Shown here piece after piece: positions 1-8,178 of a DNA stretch of 64,000 nucleotides (the stretch's first letter is position 1; the number at the start of each line of letters is the position of its first letter). The stretch is from Verrucomicrobiia bacterium. GTDB lineage: Bacteria; Verrucomicrobiota; Verrucomicrobiia; Limisphaerales; JAEYXS01. The notes under the pieces are model-generated. The model did not search any database, was not told where the DNA came from, and was given only the letters and a program-made list of their open reading frames with translations. The stretch lies in NCBI GenBank assembly GCA_036405135.1, contig DASWYF010000049.1, forward strand, positions 1 through 64,000, read 5' to 3'. Both the position numbers and the translations under genes were made by a program.

Positions 1-52
1 AGGGGTCGGATGGTTTCATTGCTCTTTGACATAGTTCCTTATTAAGGAACGC

Positions 53-78
53 AGAATTAAGAATGGTGAATGAAGAAA
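53..78 (+). repeat. Solo copy of the left arm of the four-helix element
   Basis: These 26 bases match 20191-20216, the left inverted-repeat arm around the four-helix-bundle gene, at 24 of 26 positions. No four-helix gene lies next to this copy. It could be a remnant of an excised or decayed element, or another member of a dispersed repeat family. Confidence 0.5.
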
Positions 79-415
79 GGGGGCACCCTCATCCTCAATC
101 CTTCTCCCGGCCGAAGTTCGGCTTCCAAGGGAGAAGGAAGATTAGGGAAAGTGCTCTGGTCAGCTTCAACATTCTTTAACTGCGTTTCTTTTTGAAGTGG
201 CTGGCGAGGGTCGGATCTGGGAGGTGTGGACTTGGTGGCTAGAGTGCCGCAGGACAGGATGCCATTGAGAAGAGGGAGCATCGAACGGACGAGATGGGAA
301 GGCCGCTTCGGGGGGATGTATGAATTATGAAGTATGAGGTATGAAAAGGGTAGGCCCGTAGTTGGCCGGGGTCACTTCGGACGTTGCTTGGTCCGGGGTG
401 AAACCGGCTCACTTG

Positions 416-532
416 GGGCGCACCCTGACATTGTTGTCTAATGGGAGGGTAGTTAGAGACGCGGTGGCGTCTGGGGTAGGACTGCCGGCAAGATTCCGGC
501 AGCACATTTTGGGGCAGTGTCAGGGTGCGTCC
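416..532. repeat. Inverted 15-mers enclosing a small hairpin
   Basis: The 15-mer at 416-430 (core CGCACCCTGACA) is repeated in inverse orientation at 518-532 with one mismatch. Between them, a CTGCCGG/CCGGCAG hairpin lies at 482-502. The arms are 87 bases apart. The layout resembles a miniature repeat with terminal arms. It encodes nothing recognisable. Confidence 0.5.
481..505. repeat. REP-like hairpin, copy 1
   Basis: This 25-base palindromic unit has stem CTGCCGG/CCGGCAG followed by CAC. It matches 16508-16532 at 22 of 25 positions, with all differences in the loop. Conserved stems with variable loops are typical of REP-like sequences. Confidence 0.5.
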
Positions 533-610
533 TTGGGTATCAAGATTCTGCCTCATTCCTCATTTGCACTCCGCTTACCGGTCTTTTAGGATGTGCTTTC
601 AATTTTTAGC

Positions 611-1774
611 ATGAAGAATTTATTGATCATCGCCTTGCTGATAGGTGGGGGCGTCTGGGGTTACATGAAGTGGAAGGAAACCGCCGCCGCGCAGCAGGCC
701 AAAGACCCGATCGCGAATCGGACGAAGACCGCGCCGGTGGAATCGCGCGACATCAGTTTCGCCATCAATGTGGCTGGGGAGATCGGACCGGCGGAGCAGG
801 TTTCCGTGCGCCCGGAGATCAATGGCCGTATCCTGCAACTCCCGGTGGATATCGGTGATCGCGTGAAGAAGGGCGCTCTCCTGTTTGCCTTGGATGATAA
901 GGACTTGCTCATCGAGATCGCCACGCGCGAGACGGACATCGAGGCCGCCAAGCTGCAACTGGATAAGGCCAAGCGTGATTTCGAACGTGAAGAGAAGCTC
1001 TATAAGGAAAAGCTCGTCTCCCAAGAGTTGTATGACAATGCCCGCACGGAGTTTGAGCTGGCGAAGAACAGCATTGAGAAGGCGGAACGTTCGCTGGAGT
1101 TGTCCAAGGATCGTTACTCGAAGTCGAAGATCATGGCGCCGTTCGATTGCACGGTGCTGACGAGGCCAGTGTCAGTCGGTCAGGCGGTGTCCGGCTCGGC
1201 GGGTTTCAATAGCGGCACGGAAGTGATGAGCATCGCGAACTTGAACGAGATGATCATCATCGCGCACGTCAATCAGGCGGACATCACGCGCATCAAGCCC
1301 GCCATGGAAGTGGATGTGAAGGTGGAGGCGGTGAGCGGCTTGAAGGTGAAGGGCAAAGTGAACCGCATCGCCCCGCAGGCGACGATCAAGAACAACATCA
1401 AGGGCTTCGAAGTGCGCGTGCTCATCACGGAGATCGAGGATCGCATCCAACCCGGCATGACGGCGAATCTGGCCATTCCCGTGGCTTCGGCGGCAGGGGT
1501 TCTGGCGGTTCCTTTACCAGCGGTGTTCTCGGAGCAGGGCGAGCGTTACGCCTATGTGGTGAAGGATAATGTGTTCGAGCAACGTCCGGTGCGTGTGGGC
1601 ATCTCGGATTTCTTTTACGCGGAGATTTTGTCCGGCTTGCAGGTGGGTGAACTGGTCGCCTTGGAGCAACCGCCGACGGGTGCGGAAGTGAAGAGTGCAG
1701 GCATTGGCAAGGGCGACGAGAAGAAAAAGAAGGACGCCCCGGTAGCCGATAAAGCACCGAAGAGCGGAACCTAA
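611..1774 (+). CDS. MacA/HlyD-type efflux periplasmic adaptor
   Basis: This is a periplasmic adaptor (membrane fusion) protein that would link an inner-membrane ABC pump to an outer-membrane channel. The N-terminus (MKNLLIIALLIGGGVWGY) is a membrane anchor or uncleaved signal. Next come a biotinyl-lipoyl half-motif (NGRILQLPVDIGDRVKKGALL), a long alpha-helical hairpin at about residues 95-170, the second lipoyl half, a beta-barrel and a membrane-proximal domain. The C-terminus is a lysine-rich tail. The length of 387 residues is normal for MacA. A GTG start at 593 is possible, but ATG 611 begins directly on the signal segment. The ATPase gene starts 8 bases downstream and two permease genes follow, so this is the first gene of an efflux operon. 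The substrate is unknown. Confidence 0.9.
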   Translation: MKNLLIIALLIGGGVWGYMKWKETAAAQQAKDPIANRTKTAPVESRDISFAINVAGEIGPAEQVSVRPEINGRILQLPVDIGDRVKKGALLFALDDKDLLIEIATRETDIEAAKLQLDKAKRDFEREEKLYKEKLVSQELYDNARTEFELAKNSIEKAERSLELSKDRYSKSKIMAPFDCTVLTRPVSVGQAVSGSAGFNSGTEVMSIANLNEMIIIAHVNQADITRIKPAMEVDVKVEAVSGLKVKGKVNRIAPQATIKNNIKGFEVRVLITEIEDRIQPGMTANLAIPVASAAGVLAVPLPAVFSEQGERYAYVVKDNVFEQRPVRVGISDFFYAEILSGLQVGELVALEQPPTGAEVKSAGIGKGDEKKKKDAPVADKAPKSGT

Positions 1775-1781
1775 GAGGCTT

Positions 1782-2507
1782 ATGGCGCTCGTCGAACTTC
1801 GCAACGTCCGCAAGACTTATCGCATGGGCGATGAGACGATCCATGCGCTGGATGACATCACGGTGGACATCGCGCAGGGCGATTTCATGTCCATCATCGG
1901 CCCGTCAGGCAGTGGCAAGTCCACGCTGATGCACATCCTCGGTTGCTTGGATTCTCCGACCTCCGGAACGATTCAGCTCGATGGAGTAATGATTCACAAT
2001 GCCTCGGCGCGGCAACTCGCAGGCATTCGCAATCGCAAGATCGGCTTCGTGTTCCAGTCGTTCAATCTGCTGCCGAAGCTTACTGTTTTGCAGAACGTGG
2101 AACTGCCGATGATCTATTCCGGCATCGGTGGCAAAGAACGGCGCGAGCGCGCGATGTCCGCGATGCAGAAGGTGGGCATCGACAACCGCTCGAAGCACCG
2201 GCCTTCGCAATTATCCGGTGGTCAGCAGCAACGTGTGGCGATCGCCCGTGCGCTGGTGAACGATCCGCGCATCATTTTCGCGGATGAGCCGACGGGTAAC
2301 TTGGATTCGCACACGGGCGAGATCGTGCTGGATATGTTCCACAAGTTTCATGAAGAGGGCCGCACGATCATTTTAGTGACGCATGACCCGGAGATCGCGG
2401 CGGTGACGCCAAGGCGATTGGAGATCCGCGATGGTAAGATCGCGAAAGAGGTGGATCGCAAGCTGGCGGGCTTGGACCGCGTGCCGGTAACTCCTGCGCA
2501 GACGTGA
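1782..2507 (+). CDS. MacB/LolD-type ABC transporter ATPase
   Basis: This is the ATP-hydrolysing subunit of the efflux system. Visible motifs are Walker [10 protein letters not shown] (residues 40-48), the ABC signature LSGGQQQRV (144-152), Walker B IIFADEP (164-170) and the H-loop histidine (about 201). At 241 residues it is a stand-alone ATPase, unlike E. coli MacB, where ATPase and permease are fused. The Q-rich signature and the [11 protein letters not shown]-loop are typical of the MacB/LolD group that moves molecules from the periplasmic face by mechanotransmission. AAGAGG just upstream can serve as ribosome-binding site. The stop overlaps the next start by four bases (GTGA), which implies coupled translation. 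Confidence 0.95.
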   Translation: MALVELRNVRKTYRMGDETIHALDDITVDIAQGDFMSIIGPSGSGKSTLMHILGCLDSPTSGTIQLDGVMIHNASARQLAGIRNRKIGFVFQSFNLLPKLTVLQNVELPMIYSGIGGKERRERAMSAMQKVGIDNRSKHRPSQLSGGQQQRVAIARALVNDPRIIFADEPTGNLDSHTGEIVLDMFHKFHEEGRTIILVTHDPEIAAVTPRRLEIRDGKIAKEVDRKLAGLDRVPVTPAQT

Positions 2508-3886
2508 ACCTGGGAAATACTATCGCCACGGGCTTCCGTGAGATCTGGGCGCACAAGTTCCGCTCCCTGCTGACCATGCTGGGGATCATCTTGGGCGTCT
2601 CCAGTCTCGTGGCCATGTCCGCGATGGTGCAGGGCTTGGAGAAGGGTTTGCGGGAAGCGCTCGTCGCGATGGGCGGTTTGGAAAAGATTCGCGTGGAACA
2701 GAGCGAGGAATTGCCCGCGCATCAACGCCACATGGCGGATCGCGCTACGGGTGTGACGATGCATGATGTCTATGCGTTGAAGGCGAGTGCGCCCTTGGTG
2801 AACCAGATCGTGCCTTCGGTGGACATGTATGGCTTTCGCGGGAATAACGCGGTGACGTATAGGAACAAATCGGCGCGGCCGTTCATGTTCTCGGGCACAT
2901 GGCCGGATGCTTTGGCATTGAACGAACATGTGGTGGAGCACGGGCGCATGTTCAATGAGTTGGAAGATGATGAGGCGCGTAGTGTGTGTGTGATCGGCAC
3001 GGGCATTCGCGATCAACTGTTTGGTGATCCGGAAAAGGTCGGGCGAGAGATCAATCCGGTGGGTGAGATCGTGAATATCAATGGGCAACCGTTCACCATC
3101 ATCGGTATGTTCCAGCATTACGAGAGCGAGCAGGCGCGCAAGGAGCGTGAACTCGCCAAGCTCGCGCCGCCTTCACCTAATGGCAAGAAAGCGGAGGCCT
3201 CGCGAGGCGGTGGTAATCGTTCGCGTGGTGGGCATTTCGTGTTCCGCTTGAAGAACAACACGGTTTACATCCCGCTCCGTACGATGCAGGTGAAGTTCCG
3301 TTCTGCTGCGGGAGTGGGTGGCACAGCGGATTATCGGCTGACAACATTGCAGATGAAGGTGCCAAATATTGAGTTGCTGGAGGCAGGGTTGCAGCAGGTG
3401 CGTAACGTGATGCTGATGACGCATAAGGGCATTGAAGATTTCACCTTCCGCACGCAAGAGGACACGGCAGCGGAGATCACGAAGACCATCCAGAATGCGC
3501 GGGCGAGCGGTGGCATCATCGCGGTCATCAGCCTCATCGTGGGCGGCATCGGCATCATGAACATCATGCTGGCGAGCATCTCGGAACGCATCCGCGAGAT
3601 CGGCATTCGCAAGGCGATGGGCGCGACGACGATCGATGTGTTCGTGCAGATTCTGGTGGAGAGCATCGTGATCGCGGTTGTGGGTGGTGTGGCGGGCTTG
3701 TTCGCTTCTTACGGATTGGTCTATGCCATCGCCACGTTCACGCCTTCGGATAACTCACCGATCATCACCACGTCCGCGATGTTGATGGCCTTTGCCTGTA
3801 GCGCGGGTGTAGGTGTGTTAGCGGGATTGTTCCCGGCTTTCAAAGCATCACGCTTGCATCCGATCCAAGCCTTGAAATACGACTGA
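2504..3886 (+). CDS. MacB/FtsX-family ABC permease, first of a pair
   Basis: This permease has the MacB topology: one N-terminal transmembrane helix (LLTMLGIILGVSSLVAMSAM), a large periplasmic domain (about residues 50-330), and three C-terminal helices of the FtsX domain, including the conserved segment GGIGIMNIMLASISERIREI. It starts with GTG inside the stop of the ATPase gene. It is clearly homologous to the next gene; both begin with the shared segment IWAHKFRSLLTMLGI. The periplasmic domain carries a Gly/Arg/Lys-rich insertion near residue 225 that the partner has in another form. It is likely one half of a heterodimeric membrane channel. Confidence 0.92.
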   Translation: MNLGNTIATGFREIWAHKFRSLLTMLGIILGVSSLVAMSAMVQGLEKGLREALVAMGGLEKIRVEQSEELPAHQRHMADRATGVTMHDVYALKASAPLVNQIVPSVDMYGFRGNNAVTYRNKSARPFMFSGTWPDALALNEHVVEHGRMFNELEDDEARSVCVIGTGIRDQLFGDPEKVGREINPVGEIVNINGQPFTIIGMFQHYESEQARKERELAKLAPPSPNGKKAEASRGGGNRSRGGHFVFRLKNNTVYIPLRTMQVKFRSAAGVGGTADYRLTTLQMKVPNIELLEAGLQQVRNVMLMTHKGIEDFTFRTQEDTAAEITKTIQNARASGGIIAVISLIVGGIGIMNIMLASISERIREIGIRKAMGATTIDVFVQILVESIVIAVVGGVAGLFASYGLVYAIATFTPSDNSPIITTSAMLMAFACSAGVGVLAGLFPAFKASRLHPIQALKYD

Positions 3887-5241
3887 TGAATCTATTTAAC
3901 GCCATCGTCATCGGTTTGAAGGAGATCTGGGCGCACAAGTTCCGCTCGCTCCTGACGATGCTGGGTATTGTGCTTGGCGTGGCGAGTCTCGTCGCGATGG
4001 CCGCCGTGACGAAGGGCATGGAGAACGGCATGAAGGAGGCGCTCATCGCGATGGGCGGCCTCGATAAGGTGCTCGTGCGGGATGAAGACGTGCCGCTGTA
4101 TCAGGAACATTTGAAAGACCAGGCGATCGGTCGCACGATCAAAGATGTCTATGCCCTGCGTCAAAGCGCGCCGCTGATCAAAGTAGTGTCGCCAGAGATG
4201 GAGTTGCGCGGCGCGGTTATTGGTGCGAATGGCAAGACGACGAATCCTTCCGAGTGCGTGGGCGTGTGGCCCGCAGTGCTGGAAATGAATCTCTTTGAAG
4301 TGGAGCATGGCCGCTTCTTCACGGACTTGGATGAAGAGAATGCGCACAATGTCTGTGTCATCGGCACAGGTATCCGTGATGCCATCTTCGGTTCACCGGA
4401 GCAGGCGGGGCATGAGATCAATCCGGTGGGGCAGGTCATCAATATTAATCGTATGCCGTTTGTGATCGTGGGCATGTTCGCTCATTACGAGAGCGAGCAG
4501 GCACGCAAGTTGCGTGAGTTGGAGAAGGACAAGCCGAAGGAGGAGGCGACTGGTCCGGCGCGTCAACACGGCTGGATGCGCAAGGAATGGGATGCTTTCT
4601 GGCGCAAGAACAACACTGTTTATATTCCACTCAATACGATGTGGGTGAAGTTCCGTTCCGCCTCTGGAACGGGTGGTTTGCCTGATCCGCGTCTCACGGA
4701 CATGGATATCAAGGTGGCCGATCTCGAACTGATGGATGCCGCGCTCGCGCAAGCGCGCAATGTGATGCTGATGACACATAATGGCATTGAGGACTTCAGC
4801 TTCCGCACGCAGGAGAATCAGGTGGAGGACATCAACAAGCGCATCAAGAATGCGCGCATCAGTGGTGGCATTATCGCGGGCTTGAGTTTGCTGGTGGGCG
4901 GTATCGGCATCATGAACATCATGCTCGCGAGCATCAATGAGCGCATCCGCGAGATCGGTACATGCAAGGCTTTGGGCGCGACGAATGGCACGATCTTCAT
5001 CCAGATCGTAGTGGAGAGCGTTTCGGTTTCGCTGCTGGGCGGCTTGGCGGGCATCGCCGCTTCCTATGGATTGGTCGAGATATTGACGATGCTATCGCCC
5101 ACGGCGAATTCGCCAGTCATTACGATGGATACGATGACCATTGCCGTGGCGTTCAGTGCGGCGACCGGTGTGTTGGCGGGATTGTTCCCGGCGTTCAAGG
5201 CGTCGCGGCTGGATCCGATCCAAGCCTTGCGCTACGAATAG
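3886..5241 (+). CDS. MacB/FtsX-family ABC permease, second of a pair
   Basis: This permease has the same layout as its upstream neighbour: one N-terminal helix, a periplasmic MacB-type domain and three C-terminal helices with GGIGIMNIMLASINERIREI. The ATG overlaps the preceding TGA by one base (TGATG), so the two are translationally coupled. MacB-type pumps usually use a homodimer from one gene. Two diverged tandem copies behind one adaptor and one ATPase point to a heterodimer from an old duplication. No outer-membrane factor is encoded in this operon. The TolC-like protein at 30150 could be shared, but that is a guess. Confidence 0.92.
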   Translation: MNLFNAIVIGLKEIWAHKFRSLLTMLGIVLGVASLVAMAAVTKGMENGMKEALIAMGGLDKVLVRDEDVPLYQEHLKDQAIGRTIKDVYALRQSAPLIKVVSPEMELRGAVIGANGKTTNPSECVGVWPAVLEMNLFEVEHGRFFTDLDEENAHNVCVIGTGIRDAIFGSPEQAGHEINPVGQVININRMPFVIVGMFAHYESEQARKLRELEKDKPKEEATGPARQHGWMRKEWDAFWRKNNTVYIPLNTMWVKFRSASGTGGLPDPRLTDMDIKVADLELMDAALAQARNVMLMTHNGIEDFSFRTQENQVEDINKRIKNARISGGIIAGLSLLVGGIGIMNIMLASINERIREIGTCKALGATNGTIFIQIVVESVSVSLLGGLAGIAASYGLVEILTMLSPTANSPVITMDTMTIAVAFSAATGVLAGLFPAFKASRLDPIQALRYE

Positions 5242-5299
5242 CAATAGAGGGAGTGTTTACCTTCCTTGCTGTTGGATGAAAGGTGGAGAATCTTAGCCC

Positions 5300-6202
5300 A
5301 TGAAGATTTTGGTGAGTGGTGCCAGCGGGTTGCTGGGTAGCGAGCTTGTCCCCGCGTTGCGCGCGGCGGGACATGAGGTCGTGAGACTCGTTCGTGGTGG
5401 CAATGCTGGGGAGCCGAATTCGGTCGGTTGGGATCCGGACAGAGGACATATCGACGCCACTACCAAACTGCAAGGTGTGGATGGCATCATTCATCTGGCA
5501 GGTGAGAACATCGGTGAAGGCCGCTGGAGCAAGGAAAAGAAGCGCCTTATTTTGGAAAGCCGGGTGAACAGCACCAAGTTACTTGCGGAAACAGCTGTCA
5601 GACTAAGTCCTCGGCCCAAAATTTTTCTGTGTGCCTCGGCGATTGGTATCTATGGCAATCGTGGTGAAGAAACACTTACGGAAACGAGCACGCTAGGAGA
5701 TGATTTCCTTGCGGAGGTGTGCAAGGACTGGGAATCCGCCACTGAGGCTGCGAAGGAAGCGGGCATCCGCGTGGTGAACTTGCGTTTCGGTGCGATTCTT
5801 ACTCCAAAAGGCGGTGCGCTGGCGAAGATGTTGACGCCTTTTAAAGCAGGCATGGGTGGACCTGTAGGTGATGGTGAGCAGTATGTGAGCTGGATATCAC
5901 TGCCTGATGCGGCAGGTGCTATTCTGCACACGCTTCAGCATGCTGAACTCTCAGGGCCAGTGAATATCGTGGCGCCGGATGCAGTAAAGAATCGTGATTT
6001 TGCGCATGCTTTGGGTGATGCGATCAATCGTCCGGCGAAAGTGCCCATCCCGGCTATCGCATTGAAATTTGCCTTCGGAGAAATGGCTGAGGCGACGGTG
6101 CTGGCGAGTCAGCGGGTGCAACCGCAAAAGCTGGTGGGCAATGGCTATTCATTCCGCCACCCGGACATCAGCACTGCATTTCGTGAGCTGCTCGCGGGAT
6201 AG
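5300..6202 (+). CDS. TIGR01777-family NAD(P)-binding epimerase-like protein
   Basis: This is an extended short-chain dehydrogenase fold. The N-terminal Rossmann motif GASGLLGSE (residues 7-15) binds the dinucleotide. The segment IGIYGNRGE carries the family's Tyr-Gly pair. The C-terminal VRPQKL-like part (QRVQPQKLVGNGYSF) and the DUF1731-type tail ending in FRELLAG are typical of TIGR01777 proteins (YfcH/SDR39U1). The length of 300 residues is standard. The reaction is unknown for most members. It lies 58 bases behind the efflux operon on the same strand and may be co-transcribed, but nothing in it suggests a role in export. Confidence 0.9.
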   Translation: MKILVSGASGLLGSELVPALRAAGHEVVRLVRGGNAGEPNSVGWDPDRGHIDATTKLQGVDGIIHLAGENIGEGRWSKEKKRLILESRVNSTKLLAETAVRLSPRPKIFLCASAIGIYGNRGEETLTETSTLGDDFLAEVCKDWESATEAAKEAGIRVVNLRFGAILTPKGGALAKMLTPFKAGMGGPVGDGEQYVSWISLPDAAGAILHTLQHAELSGPVNIVAPDAVKNRDFAHALGDAINRPAKVPIPAIALKFAFGEMAEATVLASQRVQPQKLVGNGYSFRHPDISTAFRELLAG

Positions 6203-6211
6203 TGGCGGACT

Positions 6212-8176
6212 TCATTTATCCAATCCGGCGCGTTTCACTTCTGCTTCCAGCAGGTGCCGGATATCGGGGCGATTTTGCATCTGAGCCAGTTGATGGACCC
6301 GACCTGCGAGTGCCTTGGCTTCAGTCATCTTGCCTGTAGCGGTCAGTGAGTATAGCAATGCCATATTGGCCTCAACAAAGTTTGGTCTTAATGCGACCGC
6401 GCGCTGACAGATGGCGAGAGCTTCCTCTTTGCGGCCCAAATCCAGCAACAGTGTGCCCATGTTCACGTGGGCTTCGACGTTGAGCGGGTTCGCGATGATG
6501 GCGGATTGGTATAGCCGCAACGCATCATACTTGCGTCCGGCTTCTTCAAATGTGAGCGCCAGATTGTTCATGGCCTCGGTGTCATTCGGGTCGGATTTTA
6601 GCGCTTCCTGCAGTTCGTAAATGGCGCCGTTCAAATCGCCGGTTTCACGCAGTATGTTGCCGAGATTGCTATGAGCGGTGGCGAAGCCGGGGCTTGATTT
6701 CAAGGCCAGTCGATATTGCTCAATGGCCGCTTTGGGTTGCCCCAAGGACCGGTAGGCGAGTCCGAGATTGTTATGCAAAACAGCACGTCCGGGATGTGCC
6801 TGAAGCCCTTCGGTGATGACGGCCACAGCTTCTTCCATCCGGCCTTGCGCGATGAGTGTACTGCCGAGATTGTCGTAGCCGATGACGTTTCCGGGTGATG
6901 CGGCCAATGTGTGGCGAAAGAGGGTTTCGCTGTTACGCCAGTAGCTCAGTTGCGTATGGGTGAGGGTGATGTAGCACAGCAATGGCAACAGAACAGTCAG
7001 TGTCAGTCCAGTGCCACGCCAGCCTTTCTGCCGGGAAATTTGTTCTCCCGTCCAGATCACGGCGATCAGAACACCTATGCAGGCGACATAAGTATAGCGG
7101 TCCGCCATCGACTGGCCGCCAGATTGCACCACGCCGATCACGGGAAACAGGACACCAAGGAACCAGCACCAGCCTACCAGTTCCCAAGGCTGAGTTTTGC
7201 GCCGTCTGAAAACAAAAAAACTCAGTCCGATGACCATGATCAAAGCGATGATTACCAGCCCCCAAGGCCATTGACCAGGATGAGGATAGAAGACAACGAG
7301 GTCTTGTGGCCAGACGAGTTTGCCAAGATATCGGACATAGCTGACCACGGCATTGCCGAGCCGCTCGATCATGCCGATTTGGCCAGTGGTGCGGATGATG
7401 CCGCCCAGGCTTTGCATCTTCCATGTGAGCACTGCGAGCAAACCTGAGAGCGCGAACAAAGGCAGCTTCTCCACGAGCAGCTTCCGCAAGATGGGCCAAT
7501 GTTTTTTCCATTGCTCCTTTCCATCAAAAACCTCCACGGGCAGACGCTTCAGCGGCCAGATATCCAGCAGAAGCAAGACGCAGGGCAGGGTGACGATGGT
7601 GGGCTTGGTCAAGATACCTAAGGCAAAGGTGAAAAAAAGCAGCGCATAATTCTTTCCGTCTGTTTTTGTGGCATAGCGATGATAGGCAAGCAAGGTGAGC
7701 ACCCAGAAGAGGCCATACATGGTGTCCTTGCGTTCAGCCACCCACGCGATGGATTCAACACGCAGTGGATGCCAGGCGAATAACGCAGTCACTATCAGAG
7801 AACGCCAGTAGCTTCCTGTCATCGAACGCAGCAAAACAAACAGCAACGCTGTACACAGGCCGTGATAAACTACGTTCATCATCTGGTGTGCGCCGGCATT
7901 CAAACCGAAAAGAGTGATGTCCAGTTGGTGCGAGATGGTCGTGAGCGGATGCCACATGTAGGCGTGGTGTCCGGTGAAGGCGGCTTGGATGCCGTCCCAG
8001 CTCAATCCGTTCAGAACCAGAGGGCTTTCGGTGATGTAGATCGGATCGTCGTAGTTCGTGAATTCATTATGACGGACGGGAGAGAAGAGCAGCAGTGTCA
8101 GCAGAAAAAGAATCAGCGGCGTCAACCGCTTCCATGAAGGAATGGCTGCAGATTCGATTTTCTTTTCAGCCCGCAT
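6212..8176 (-). CDS. Multi-pass membrane protein with TPR repeats, TMTC-like
   Basis: The N-terminal two-thirds contains about ten transmembrane helices. The acidic motif NYDDPIYI follows the first helix, and the segment AWHPLRVESIAWVAERKDTMYG comes later. Both are hallmarks of bacterial relatives of eukaryotic TMTC proteins (DUF1736; GT-C O-mannosyltransferases). The C-terminal third is a run of tetratricopeptide repeats (ASPGNVIGYDNLGS onward). The ATG at 8176 is preferred; the upstream extension lacks hydrophobic or family features and overlaps the preceding gene. This start lies 2 bases after that gene's stop, so the two are an operon of tandem paralogues. Transfer of a lipid-linked sugar to exported proteins is plausible but unproven. 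Confidence 0.85.
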   Translation of the reverse strand: MRAEKKIESAAIPSWKRLTPLILFLLTLLLFSPVRHNEFTNYDDPIYITESPLVLNGLSWDGIQAAFTGHHAYMWHPLTTISHQLDITLFGLNAGAHQMMNVVYHGLCTALLFVLLRSMTGSYWRSLIVTALFAWHPLRVESIAWVAERKDTMYGLFWVLTLLAYHRYATKTDGKNYALLFFTFALGILTKPTIVTLPCVLLLLDIWPLKRLPVEVFDGKEQWKKHWPILRKLLVEKLPLFALSGLLAVLTWKMQSLGGIIRTTGQIGMIERLGNAVVSYVRYLGKLVWPQDLVVFYPHPGQWPWGLVIIALIMVIGLSFFVFRRRKTQPWELVGWCWFLGVLFPVIGVVQSGGQSMADRYTYVACIGVLIAVIWTGEQISRQKGWRGTGLTLTVLLPLLCYITLTHTQLSYWRNSETLFRHTLAASPGNVIGYDNLGSTLIAQGRMEEAVAVITEGLQAHPGRAVLHNNLGLAYRSLGQPKAAIEQYRLALKSSPGFATAHSNLGNILRETGDLNGAIYELQEALKSDPNDTEAMNNLALTFEEAGRKYDALRLYQSAIIANPLNVEAHVNMGTLLLDLGRKEEALAICQRAVALRPNFVEANMALLYSLTATGKMTEAKALAGRVHQLAQMQNRPDIRHLLEAEVKRAGLDK

Positions 8177-8178
8177 GG

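Larger units (their letters stand above)
1..610. other. Gene-free, repeat-rich stretch at the window start
   Basis: I see no credible gene here. Short ORFs on both strands lack family similarity and overlap one another. The first 45 bases could be the tail of a gene ending in TAA at 43-45, but that cannot be shown. A perfect 7-base hairpin (GTTCCTT/AAGGAAC) lies at 35-51. The AGAATTAAGAATGG motif at 53-78 recurs at 20191. Degenerate TATGAA-type units lie at 316-347. A pair of inverted 15-mers lies at 416-430 and 518-532, and a CTGCCGG/CCGGCAG hairpin at 482-502. It reads as accumulated small repeats upstream of the efflux operon. Confidence 0.6.

Noticed and set aside
26-31. TTGACA as a promoter -35 box at the window start
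   Set aside because: No -10 box at suitable spacing and no gene close enough downstream.
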